DNA of 54,876 nt from Bordetella parapertussis (lineage in GTDB: Bacteria > Pseudomonadota > Gammaproteobacteria > Burkholderiales > SG8-41). Both the position numbers and the translations under genes were made by a program. The DNA lies in the NCBI GenBank assembly GCA_945906935.1, contig CAMDSO010000010.1, positions 1 to 54,876 of the forward strand. Reading direction: 5' to 3'. The stretch's first letter is position 1; each line of letters begins with the position of its first letter. The notes below the pieces were generated by a model. That model had not been told where the DNA came from. It did not search any database and was given only the letters and a program-made list of their open reading frames with translations. Positions 39,615 through 47,460 of this stretch are shown here, piece after piece.

Positions 39615-39639
39615 GCGCGTTAGTGTTTTTCTAGCGCGC
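39615..39639 (+). promoter_or_regulatory. Hairpin in the kor leader
   Basis: GCGCGTTAG pairs with CTAGCGCGC (nine pairs, one G-U) around the loop TGTTTTT, 43 bases before the korC start. There is no T-run after the stem, so it is not an ordinary terminator. Confidence 0.5.
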
Positions 39640-39682
39640 AGGAAACCGCAAATGTAGGCGGCGGGCGAAACAAGGAGAACAA

Positions 39683-41509
39683 TTGAAACCCACCGATATT
39701 TCCAACCCCGACTACTTCCATAAAGTGGTCGATTGTCAGTTGGCGTGTCCCGCCCATACGCCAGTTCCTGAATATATCCGCCTGATCGCGGACGGCAAAT
39801 ACAGCGATGCCTACATGATTAACTGGTATTCGAATGTGTTTCCCGGCATTCTGGGCCGCACCTGCGACCGCCCCTGCGAACCGGCCTGCCGGCGCGGACG
39901 GGTCGAAGAAAACAACGGCGAGAAGCCGGAACCAGTCGCCATCTGCCGCCTGAAACGTGTGGCCGCCGATTACAAGGATGACGTCAATCCGCGCATGCCG
40001 AAAGCGCCGACCCAGAAAAACGGCAAACGCATCGCCTGCATCGGCGCCGGCCCCTCTTCGCTGACGGTCGCGCGCGACCTCGCGCCGCTCGGCTACGATG
40101 TCACTGTCTATGATCGCGATCAACGCGCCGGTGGCATGATCTGGTCGCAAATTCCGCGTTTCCGCCTGCCGATGGAAGTGATCGACGAAGAAGTCGGCTA
40201 CGTCTTCAACCTTGGCGTGGCCTTCAAGAACGGCATCACCGTTGCAAGCCTGAAAACAATCCTCGACGAAAAATATGACGCTGTATTTGTCGGCACTGGC
40301 GCGCCACGTGGCCGTGCCCTCGAACTCCCGGGCCGCCAGGAAGCGGCGAAGAACATCCACATCGGCATCGACTGGTTGTCGAGCGTTTCGTTCGGCCATA
40401 CCGAAAAAATCGGCAAGCGCGTCATCGTGCTGGGCGGCGGTAACACGGCAATGGACTGCTGCCGTTCGTCGAAACGCCTGGGTGGCGAAGACGTCAAGGT
40501 GATCGTGCGTTCGGGCTTCGAAGAAATGAAAGCCAGCCCGTGGGAGAAGGAAGATGCCGCGCACGAAGGCATCCCGATCCTGAACTACCTGGTGCCGAAA
40601 ACCTTCGTGCACAAGGACGGCAAACTCACCGGCATGACCTTCGAGAAGGTCAAGGCGGAATACGACGCCAAGGGCCGGCGCAAGCTGGTGTCGACCGGCG
40701 AACCGGATCAACTCTTCGAATGCGATGACGTGCTCGTTGCAGTCGGTCAGGAAAACGCCTTCCCCTGGATCGAACGTGATATCGGCCTCGAATTCGACGA
40801 TCAATGGGACATGCCAGTGGTCGACAAGGTCACCATGCAATCGACGATCCCCAGCGTATTTTTCGGCGGTGACGCAGCCTTTGGTCCCAAGAACATCATC
40901 TGGGCGGTGGCACACGGCCACGAGGCGGCTATTTCCATCGACAAATTCTGCAACAGCGAAGACCTCAAGCAGCGCCCGGCGCCGATGAGCAATCTGATGT
41001 CGCAGAAAATGGGTATCCACGAATGGAGCTACGACAACGCGGTGTCCAATGATCAGCGCTATAAAGTGCCGCTGAAGGATCAGAAAATCGCGCTGAAAAA
41101 CATCAAGGTCGAGGTTGAATTGGGTTTCGACCAAAAGCTCGCACTCGCCGAGGCACAACGTTGCCTGAACTGCGATGCGCAGACGGTGTTTGAGCCGAAA
41201 CTGTGCATCGAGTGCGATGCCTGCGTTGATATTTGCCCGATGGATTGCATCACCTTCACCGAAAATGAGGAAGAATCCGTCCTGCGCACGCAACTCAACG
41301 CGCCGGCAAAAAACCTCACGCAGGATATCTACATCGCTGACGGCTTGAAAACCGGCCGCATCATGGCCAAGGACGAAGACGTTTGTCTGCATTGCGGCCT
41401 GTGCGCCGAACGCTGCCCGACAGGCGCCTGGGACATGCAGAAGTTCTTCCTTGAAATGACGTACGCCGGTCCGGGTTGCCGTAACAAATCACAGAAACGC
41501 GCCGCCTGA
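39683..41509 (+). CDS. korC: GltD-like iron-sulfur flavoprotein, partner of 2-oxoacid:ferredoxin oxidoreductase (KorC-like)
   Basis: A 608-residue protein from a TTG start with AAGGAG five bases upstream. Residues 1-110 are a GltD-type cysteine-rich domain (CQLACPAHTPV, CDRPCEPACRRG). Then come FAD and NAD(P) folds (IACIGAGPSSLTVARDLAPLG; VIVLGGGNTAMDCC; FFGGDAAFGPKNIIWAVAHG). The C-terminus adds a ferredoxin domain with two Cys-x2-Cys-x2-Cys-x3-Cys sites (CIECDACVDICPMDC; CLHCGLCAERCP). This fits a ferredoxin:NAD(P) oxidoreductase. A korC of this kind accompanies korAB in Thauera aromatica; the electron direction here is inferred. Confidence 0.86.
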   Translation: MKPTDISNPDYFHKVVDCQLACPAHTPVPEYIRLIADGKYSDAYMINWYSNVFPGILGRTCDRPCEPACRRGRVEENNGEKPEPVAICRLKRVAADYKDDVNPRMPKAPTQKNGKRIACIGAGPSSLTVARDLAPLGYDVTVYDRDQRAGGMIWSQIPRFRLPMEVIDEEVGYVFNLGVAFKNGITVASLKTILDEKYDAVFVGTGAPRGRALELPGRQEAAKNIHIGIDWLSSVSFGHTEKIGKRVIVLGGGNTAMDCCRSSKRLGGEDVKVIVRSGFEEMKASPWEKEDAAHEGIPILNYLVPKTFVHKDGKLTGMTFEKVKAEYDAKGRRKLVSTGEPDQLFECDDVLVAVGQENAFPWIERDIGLEFDDQWDMPVVDKVTMQSTIPSVFFGGDAAFGPKNIIWAVAHGHEAAISIDKFCNSEDLKQRPAPMSNLMSQKMGIHEWSYDNAVSNDQRYKVPLKDQKIALKNIKVEVELGFDQKLALAEAQRCLNCDAQTVFEPKLCIECDACVDICPMDCITFTENEEESVLRTQLNAPAKNLTQDIYIADGLKTGRIMAKDEDVCLHCGLCAERCPTGAWDMQKFFLEMTYAGPGCRNKSQKRAA

Positions 41510-41568
41510 TTACCCGCAAACCTCTATCTACCGTCGCGAAAACCACGGACAACAAAGGGTCTGTTCGA

Positions 41569-43407
41569 ATGAAACGCATAGAAGCAACAAACGACTTCGT
41601 CATCAAATTTGCCAACGTCAATGGCTCCGGCTCAGCCAGTGCAAACGAACTGTTTGCGCGCGCCATCCTGCGCATGGGCGTGCCGGTCGCGCCGCGTAAT
41701 ATCTTCCCGTCGAACATCCAGGGGCTGCCGACCTGGTATGAGGTGCGCGTAACCGAGGCCGGCTATCAGGCGCGCCGCGGCGGCGTCGATCTGATGGTCG
41801 CCATGAATCCGCAGACCTGGGACAACGACGTCAAGGAAATCGAGCCGGGCGGCTACCTGTTCTACGACAACACCAAACCGCTGCCGAAATCAAAGTTCCG
41901 CGACGACATTACGATCCTCGGCATGCCGCTCACCGGCATCTGTAATGCGACCTATACCGATCCGCGCCAGCGCCAGCTCTTCAAAAATATTATTTATGTC
42001 GGTGCGCTGTCGGCGTTACTGGAGATCGACCCGGCTGAAATCGAACGTCTGTTCGGCGAACAGTACAAGGGTAAAGAAGCGTTGCTGCAATCCAATATCA
42101 AGGCCCTGCGCCTCGGTCGCGACTATGCGCTTGAACATCTCGGGTGCCCGATCGGACTACGTATCAAACGCGCCGACGCCGTGGGCGACAAGATCTTCCT
42201 CGAAGGCAATAATGCCATCGCCCTCGGCGCTGTCTATGGTGGCGCGACTATCTGCGCCTGGTATCCGATCACGCCCTCCTCCTCGGTGGCCGAAGCGTTT
42301 ATCAAGCATTGCCAGAAATACCGTGCAGATGCCGCAACCGGCAAGCACAAATACGCCATTGTGCAGGCCGAAGACGAACTCGCCTCGATCGGTATAGTGA
42401 TCGGCGCCGGCTGGAACGGCGCGCGCTCCTTCACCGCGACCTCCGGCCCCGGCATCTCGCTCATGAGCGAATTCATCGGGCTCGCCTATTTTGCGGAAAT
42501 CCCGGCGGTCATCGTCGACGTACAGCGCGGCGGCCCCTCAACCGGTATGCCGACGCGCACCCAGCAGTCGGATGTACTGGCCTGTGCCTACGCTTCGCAT
42601 GGCGATACCAAACACGTGCTGTTATTCCCCGAAGACCCACGCGAGTGTTTCGAACTCACGGCCAAGGCCTTTGATCTGGCCGAGCGTCTGCAAACACCGA
42701 TCTTCGTCATGACCGATCTCGACATCGGCATGAACACGCGCCTCTGCGATCCGCTGACCTGGGACGACGCACAGGAGTATGACCGCGGCAAGGTCATGTC
42801 CTACGAAGAACTCGAAGCCGGCCGTGATTTCGGCCGCTACAACGACGTCGATGGCGACGGCATCCCGTTCCGCACGCTGCCGGGCACCCACCCGACGCGC
42901 GGCGGTTACTTCACGCGCGGCACCACCAAGAACCGTTATGCGCAATACAGTGAAACCGGCGCCGACTACACCTATAACGTCGACCGCCTGTTGCGCAAAT
43001 TCGATACCGCGAAAAAATACGCGCCCTCGCCGGTGCTCTACGCGTCGGAAAAACCAGCGCGCTTCGGTGCGATCTTCTACGGCTCGACCAGCCCGGCCAT
43101 GCAGGAAGCACTCGACGTACTCGCCACACGCGGCATTTACGTCAACGCTTTGCGCGTGCGCAGCTTTCCGTTCCAGGATGAGATCGCTGATTTCGTCGCC
43201 TCGCACCCGTGGGTGTTTTTAATCGAGCAAAACCGCGACGCGCAGCTCAAAACGCTGCTTGTTACTGAAGCGAAGGTCAACCCGGCACACCTGCTGTCGG
43301 TGTTGCATTACGACGGCACGCCGATCACCGCGCGCTTCATCGTTGAACAAATTTCGCAACATGCGGCCGCCCATACTGTGGTGCCGCTCAAAAAGGTGGT
43401 GTCATGA
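41569..43407 (+). CDS. korA: 2-oxoacid:ferredoxin oxidoreductase, fused gamma-alpha subunit
   Basis: A 612-residue subunit in which the gamma domain (about 1-185, with VNGSGSASANELFARAILRMGVP) is fused to the alpha domain (about 190-610: ICAWYPITPSSSVAEAF; TATSGPGISLMSEFIG; VQRGGPSTGMPTRTQQSD). It forms the substrate and CoA side of the thiamine-diphosphate enzyme that converts 2-oxoacid plus CoA into acyl-CoA, CO2 and reduced ferredoxin. 2-Oxoglutarate is the likely substrate by similarity of arrangement; pyruvate or branched oxoacids are not excluded. Its stop overlaps korB (ATGA). Confidence 0.9.
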   Translation: MKRIEATNDFVIKFANVNGSGSASANELFARAILRMGVPVAPRNIFPSNIQGLPTWYEVRVTEAGYQARRGGVDLMVAMNPQTWDNDVKEIEPGGYLFYDNTKPLPKSKFRDDITILGMPLTGICNATYTDPRQRQLFKNIIYVGALSALLEIDPAEIERLFGEQYKGKEALLQSNIKALRLGRDYALEHLGCPIGLRIKRADAVGDKIFLEGNNAIALGAVYGGATICAWYPITPSSSVAEAFIKHCQKYRADAATGKHKYAIVQAEDELASIGIVIGAGWNGARSFTATSGPGISLMSEFIGLAYFAEIPAVIVDVQRGGPSTGMPTRTQQSDVLACAYASHGDTKHVLLFPEDPRECFELTAKAFDLAERLQTPIFVMTDLDIGMNTRLCDPLTWDDAQEYDRGKVMSYEELEAGRDFGRYNDVDGDGIPFRTLPGTHPTRGGYFTRGTTKNRYAQYSETGADYTYNVDRLLRKFDTAKKYAPSPVLYASEKPARFGAIFYGSTSPAMQEALDVLATRGIYVNALRVRSFPFQDEIADFVASHPWVFLIEQNRDAQLKTLLVTEAKVNPAHLLSVLHYDGTPITARFIVEQISQHAAAHTVVPLKKVVS

Positions 43408-44459
43408 CCTATATCGCCAAACCGTCGCTCCATCATCCCGATCTACCGAAGAACGCGGTCGGCCACACCCGGCGTGATTACGAAGGCAAGATTTCAACCC
43501 TCTGCGCCGGTTGCGGCCACGATTCCATTTCGGCGTCTATCATCCAGGCGTGCTGGGAGATGAACATCCAGCCGCACCGGGTGGCCAAACTCTCGGGCAT
43601 CGGTTGCAGCTCAAAGACCCCCGATTATTTCCTCGGTAATTCACACGGCTTTAACAGCGTGCACGGTCGTATGCCCTCAGTACTGACCGGTGCAAATCTG
43701 GCCAACCGCGAACTGCTCTACATGGGCGTGTCGGGCGACGGCGACTCGGCGTCGATCGGACTCGGCCAGTTTGCGCATTGCATGCGGCGCGGCGTCAACA
43801 TGGTCTATATCGTCGAAAACAACGGTGTCTACGGCCTCACCAAAGGGCAGTTCTCCGCCACCGCTGACAAAGGCTCGAAATCCAAGCGCGGCGTCGTCAA
43901 CAGCGACGAACCGATCGACATGGTCGGTCTTGCGCTGCAACTCGGTGCCACCTACGTCGGCCGCAGCTTCTCCGGTGACAAGCAGCAACTGGTACCGCTG
44001 ATCAAAGGCGCGATCGAACATCAGGGCGCCGCCTTCATCGACGTCGTCTCACCCTGCGTGGCCTTTAACAACCACTCGGGTTCAACCAAGAGTTACGACT
44101 ACGTGCGCGCGCACAATGAAGCGGTCAACCGCCTTGATTTCATCACCGGCCGCGAGGAAATCACCGCGGAATACGCACCGGGTACCGTGACCACCGTCAA
44201 ACAACACGACGGTTCGATCCTGCGGCTGCGCAAGCTGGCCGAAGATTACGATGCCACCGACAAGATCAAGGTCATGAACTATCTGCAGGAACGTGCTGCG
44301 GAGGGTGAAGTGGTGACCGGCCTGCTCTACGTCAATCCTGATTCTCAGGACTTGCACGAGCACATGGAAACCGTCGGCGTCCCGTTGAACAGCTTCGGCG
44401 TACGCGATCTCTGCCCGGGTAATGCAGCGCTCGAAAAAATCAACGCCTCCATGCGTTGA
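43404..44459 (+). CDS. korB: 2-oxoacid:ferredoxin oxidoreductase, beta subunit
   Basis: A 351-residue thiamine-diphosphate-binding subunit: CAGCGHDSISASI with KLSGIGCSSKTPDYF (cluster and TPP region), the TPP/Mg motif MGVSGDGDSASIGLGQFAH ... VENNGVYGLTKGQ, and conserved Cys in DVVSPCVAFNNHSGSTKSY. With KorA it makes the catalytic core; KorC supplies or accepts electrons. The ATGA overlap with korA indicates coupled translation. A bidirectional terminator follows. Confidence 0.93.
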   Translation: MTYIAKPSLHHPDLPKNAVGHTRRDYEGKISTLCAGCGHDSISASIIQACWEMNIQPHRVAKLSGIGCSSKTPDYFLGNSHGFNSVHGRMPSVLTGANLANRELLYMGVSGDGDSASIGLGQFAHCMRRGVNMVYIVENNGVYGLTKGQFSATADKGSKSKRGVVNSDEPIDMVGLALQLGATYVGRSFSGDKQQLVPLIKGAIEHQGAAFIDVVSPCVAFNNHSGSTKSYDYVRAHNEAVNRLDFITGREEITAEYAPGTVTTVKQHDGSILRLRKLAEDYDATDKIKVMNYLQERAAEGEVVTGLLYVNPDSQDLHEHMETVGVPLNSFGVRDLCPGNAALEKINASMR

Positions 44460-44482
44460 TCAAAGTCCGCGGCACGAAAAAC

Positions 44483-44509
44483 AAGGGGGCTGAGGCCCCC
44501 TTCGTTTTT
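44483..44509. terminator. Bidirectional terminator between korB and soxA
   Basis: AAGGGGGC-TGAG-GCCCCCTT is an 8-bp stem flanked by A and T runs on both sides, between the convergent korB and soxA stops. It can serve both transcripts. Confidence 0.9.
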
Positions 44510-44546
44510 ATACGCAAGTTAACGCGGTTGGTGCACAGAACAGCGC

Positions 44547-45338
44547 TTATCGCCGCACGCCAGGGGCCTCAATCGGCAGATTACCGCTACGCCACGCCAG
44601 ATAGAGTTCCAGATCGAGATAAGCCGGCGCCCCCTGCGGCAGCATCTCTGCGCGCACGCCCGACAAACAACTGCGGAAACGGCGATGCAAGGACCCCATG
44701 GTCTGCCATTCGAGGCGATAAATCGGATAGGGATTGCCGTGCCCCTGGCTGATGGCTTCCGGACCGAGCTTCTTACCCCAATTATCCTGATGACATTGCG
44801 CGCAGGAGAGGTTCATCTGACCGAAGCGCCGGTAATAAAACTCACGCCCGCGCTCGAAATGCGGCTGTGCCGCCCCCGCGATGCTAATACTCATAGGCAT
44901 GCCATTCGATTGCTGACGAACGTAAGCCGTCAGGCCCAGCAATTCTTCGGACTCATATTTGAGCGGCGGCGCATGCTGGCGCTGTTCACGACACTGCTGG
45001 ATACGCCCTTCGAGATTGATCAAGGCGCCGCTGGCCCTGTCGATCTGCGGATAGCGTGTGGCAACCGCCTTCATGCCGGCGGCCGCCTCGCCATGGCAGC
45101 CAGCGCAGGCGCGCGCCTCTTTGCCGGCCGGCTGATCCCACAACGCACTACCACGCAAAATCCACAACATGCCCGGATTGGCAAATTCATCACCCTGCAA
45201 AGCGCGCACTTCGGCACCGGTAAATTCAATGCCTGATTTCAATGGCGCCGGACGTGCGGCAGGCTGCGCCAGCGTGCTGCTGCAAACACATACGAAGAAC
45301 AGGGCCAGAAGCCGCACGGCCAGACGGTGCGAATTCAT
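44547..45338 (-). CDS. soxA: Diheme cytochrome c SoxA
   Basis: A 263-residue periplasmic cytochrome; with SoxX it attaches thiosulfate oxidatively to the SoxY cysteine. Signal peptide RLLALFFVCVCSSTLAQPA. Two heme sites are present: CAGCH (78-82) and CAQCH (179-183). Cys224 in RRFRSCLSGVRAE is the expected active-site heme ligand, and Cys116 (QQCREQR) is also conserved in diheme forms. The ATG at 45338 shares one base with the soxZ stop (TGATG). A longer frame to 45395 lies within soxZ and is rejected. Confidence 0.94.
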   Translation of the reverse strand: MNSHRLAVRLLALFFVCVCSSTLAQPAARPAPLKSGIEFTGAEVRALQGDEFANPGMLWILRGSALWDQPAGKEARACAGCHGEAAAGMKAVATRYPQIDRASGALINLEGRIQQCREQRQHAPPLKYESEELLGLTAYVRQQSNGMPMSISIAGAAQPHFERGREFYYRRFGQMNLSCAQCHQDNWGKKLGPEAISQGHGNPYPIYRLEWQTMGSLHRRFRSCLSGVRAEMLPQGAPAYLDLELYLAWRSGNLPIEAPGVRR

Positions 45339-45655
45339 CAGGCGACGATAATCGCCGCGCGTTCGCTTCCTGCCACGCCAGTATCGTCCACCCAATCAAA
45401 GCGTAATTCACCGGAAGCGGCAGCGACAATAAAAAACGACAGGTAGGGATTAGCCGATATCCCTGAACCCATTTCCGCGCGAAACACCTCGGCACCGTTG
45501 TAACGACAAACCAGCTTGTTGATGACGTTCTTCGTGATCGCCGTGCCGTTGTCCTCGACGCGATAACCGGTTTCCATCGGATGCTGGATGGCGATCCGGA
45601 TTTCGATCTGGTCGCCGCGACGCGCGTTTTGCGGCACTGCAATGCGGGCGGCCAT
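45338..45655 (-). CDS. soxZ: Thiosulfate-oxidation carrier subunit SoxZ
   Basis: A 105-residue immunoglobulin-like protein without signal peptide that pairs with SoxY and is exported with it. Starts MAARIAVPQNARRGDQIEI; HPMETGYRVEDNGTAITKNVIN and ISANPYLSFFIVAAASGELRFDWVDDTG are family hallmarks. The start overlaps the soxY stop and the stop overlaps the soxA start, each as TGATG. Confidence 0.95.
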   Translation of the reverse strand: MAARIAVPQNARRGDQIEIRIAIQHPMETGYRVEDNGTAITKNVINKLVCRYNGAEVFRAEMGSGISANPYLSFFIVAAASGELRFDWVDDTGVAGSERAAIIVA

Positions 45656-46116
45656 CAGCTTGCATCCCAACAAGCGGAAACGGTCACCGCAACCTCGGTG
45701 GTTGCCGACCAGAAGGAACCATCCGACATCGCCGCGATTGCCATCACACCCTGTGACCCCGACAAGCGGATGCGCGTGGTGAGCTGCGGCTTGCCGGCAC
45801 TGGCACCAAAGAAAAAGCTGGCGACACCGGGGCGCGGATTTTTGGGCGCCACCAAATGTATGCTCTTGACGTAGTTGGCGGGGGTCATCGGGCTCTCGAC
45901 CACCACACGCAGGCTGACCGAATTGCCGTTATCCGCCAATGCCGGAATCTCCAGCCTGACGCGGCCAGTCTGTAACGGCGCACCGCCGGTAATTTTTTCG
46001 AGCAGGGCATCCGCCGCAGACGTTTGCGCGCGCGCGCTACGCAGATTTAGCAGGGGAAGCACAAGCAGCGCTGCAATGCGCGCCATAAAGCGGCGCCGGT
46101 TTATCCATTCAGTCAT
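45655..46116 (-). CDS. soxY: Thiosulfate-oxidation carrier subunit SoxY with atypical C-terminal arm
   Basis: A 153-residue carrier. The twin-arginine signal INRRRFMARIAALLVLPLL is followed by a SoxY domain (RLEIPALADNGNSVSLRVVV, YVKSIHLVAPKNPRPGVASF). SoxY proteins normally end in Gly-Gly-Cys-Gly-Gly, the flexible arm whose Cys holds the sulfur substrate. Here the end reads VTVSACWDAS: Cys149 is kept but the glycines are replaced and the tail is longer. The arm could be stiffer, or the protein could handle another substrate. soxX overlaps its start by ATGA. Confidence 0.92.
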   Translation of the reverse strand: MTEWINRRRFMARIAALLVLPLLNLRSARAQTSAADALLEKITGGAPLQTGRVRLEIPALADNGNSVSLRVVVESPMTPANYVKSIHLVAPKNPRPGVASFFFGASAGKPQLTTRIRLSGSQGVMAIAAMSDGSFWSATTEVAVTVSACWDAS

Positions 46117-46601
46117 TTGAGTTGTACCAAATATGCAACGACGTCCTCGACCTGCTGCGGACTCAATAACGGCTTACCGCGATACGCGGGAGCCACCTGG
46201 TTGAAACCCTCAATACGATAGTAAGCGGGCATGATCGATTGCGGATTGATGCGCGCTGAATCAACCACACGCAGGCGCAATTGGCCCTGCCCCAGCCGCG
46301 CGCCGACACCCGCCATCGGCGGCCCCAGATTACCGGCCGCAGCGCCCCCGGCATCGGCAAACGCGTGGCACAAAAAACAATTGCCGGATTCGCGGCTCAG
46401 CACGATGGCACGCCCGCGCGACGGCTCTCCGGGCGCCGCCAACGGCGTCGGTATTTCACCGCCCTCGACCTGATAGGGTGCCAGCGTTTGTGCGCCCGCC
46501 GCTGACAGCCACGATAACGCGCACACCACCGCCGTCATTGCGATCGTCTGCAGACCGTGTTCTACGGGACGCCCCCTCGGCTGCGATTGTTTTTGTTGCA
46601 T
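46113..46601 (-). CDS. soxX: Monoheme cytochrome c SoxX
   Basis: A 162-residue periplasmic cytochrome, electron acceptor of the SoxAX complex. Signal region IAMTAVVCALSWLSAAGAQ; heme site CFLCH (75-79); Met124 in SIMPAYYRIEG as the likely sixth ligand. The ATG at 46601 is preferred over an upstream ATG at 46661, which overlaps the candidate promoter. First gene of soxX-soxY-soxZ-soxA. Confidence 0.92.
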   Translation of the reverse strand: MQQKQSQPRGRPVEHGLQTIAMTAVVCALSWLSAAGAQTLAPYQVEGGEIPTPLAAPGEPSRGRAIVLSRESGNCFLCHAFADAGGAAAGNLGPPMAGVGARLGQGQLRLRVVDSARINPQSIMPAYYRIEGFNQVAPAYRGKPLLSPQQVEDVVAYLVQLK

Positions 46602-46632
46602 GATTTTCTCGCTTGCTTCCGCCAATCGGAGC

Positions 46633-46661
46633 AGGTTATGCCGCGAGCGGTGTGCGGTCAA
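46633..46661 (-). promoter_or_regulatory. Candidate sigma-70 promoter for soxXYZA
   Basis: On the minus strand TTGACC (46656-46661) and TAACCT (46633-46638) are separated by 17 bases, about 32 bases before the soxX ATG. The -35 matches five of six, the -10 only three of six. Confidence 0.45.
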
Positions 46662-46715
46662 GCGGCGCGCACGCCCAGTGTCCCAGGCGGCACATCGAAG
46701 ATGGATACAGGCTGC

Positions 46716-47423
46716 TCAGGGCAGCGCCGCCCTACCCATACGCGACAAAATAATTTCCGTACGTTTGTTCAAGTAAGGTGTCTCAACCCCGGGCCGGTAA
46801 CGCCGCGGGCTCGGCACCATCGCCGCCAGCTGGGCGGCCTGCTCGGCACTCAACTGACTGGCAGGCACGCCGAAATGATATTGCGCGGCGGCCTCGGCGC
46901 CAAACACCCCGTTGCCCCACTCGATTACGTTGAGATAAATCTCGAAGATCCGCTTCTTGCTCATCACCGCTTCAATCATCACGGTGATCGCCGCCTCCTG
47001 GGCTTTGCGCCACCAGGTGCGCTCACCAGACAGAAAAAGATTCTTCGCCAGCTGCTGCGTAATCGTCGAGCCGCCGGCCACCACCTTGCCCTTCTGCCGG
47101 TTTCTCTCATAGGCATTGCGTATGCCATCCCAATCAAAGCCCTGGTGATTGGGAAATTTGGCATCTTCGGCGACCACAATCGCGCGCTTGAGATGCGATG
47201 AAATGCGCGCATAGGGCACCCAGCGAAACTCCAGCCGCGCCTGCGGATTTTTTTCATGCAGGCGTTCGAGTCGCGCGTCCATGAAGGCAGTGGATGACGG
47301 GTTGTGATCGACCCAGTACCAGATGTGCAAAAAAAACCAGAACTGCAGGAGCACCAGTCCAATCAACGCCGCCAGTATGGAGTAGCCGATGGTACGGCTA
47401 AAAAACCTCAGCAGGGCACGCAC
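46716..47423 (-). CDS. mtgA: Monofunctional biosynthetic peptidoglycan transglycosylase
   Basis: A 235-residue glycosyltransferase family 51 enzyme that polymerises lipid II into glycan strands. One N-terminal membrane helix (SILAALIGLVLLQFWFFLHIWYW) precedes VVAEDAKFPNHQGFDWDGI (catalytic Glu), KVVAGGSTITQQLAKNLFL and KKRIFEIYLNVIEWGNGVFG. The last gene of rnb-tonB-aroE-mtgA; the sox genes begin 114 bases further on the same strand. Confidence 0.96.
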   Translation of the reverse strand: MRALLRFFSRTIGYSILAALIGLVLLQFWFFLHIWYWVDHNPSSTAFMDARLERLHEKNPQARLEFRWVPYARISSHLKRAIVVAEDAKFPNHQGFDWDGIRNAYERNRQKGKVVAGGSTITQQLAKNLFLSGERTWWRKAQEAAITVMIEAVMSKKRIFEIYLNVIEWGNGVFGAEAAAQYHFGVPASQLSAEQAAQLAAMVPSPRRYRPGVETPYLNKRTEIILSRMGRAALP

Positions 47424-47460
47424 GGCGCGACCACCTTGCAGCCCTTGCAGCGGATAGCCA

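Larger units (their letters stand above)
39351..39682. other. Leader region upstream of the kor operon
   Basis: These 332 bases hold no convincing gene. They contain a perfect palindrome (39531-39544), a TAATAT -10-like element (39570-39575) and a hairpin (39615-39639), all consistent with a regulated promoter and 5' leader for korC-korA-korB. Confidence 0.6.

Noticed and set aside
39620-41392. Minus-strand open frame of 590 codons
   Set aside because: It is fully antisense to korC, whose domains and motifs are unmistakable; its own translation is His/Arg-rich with no recognisable domain.
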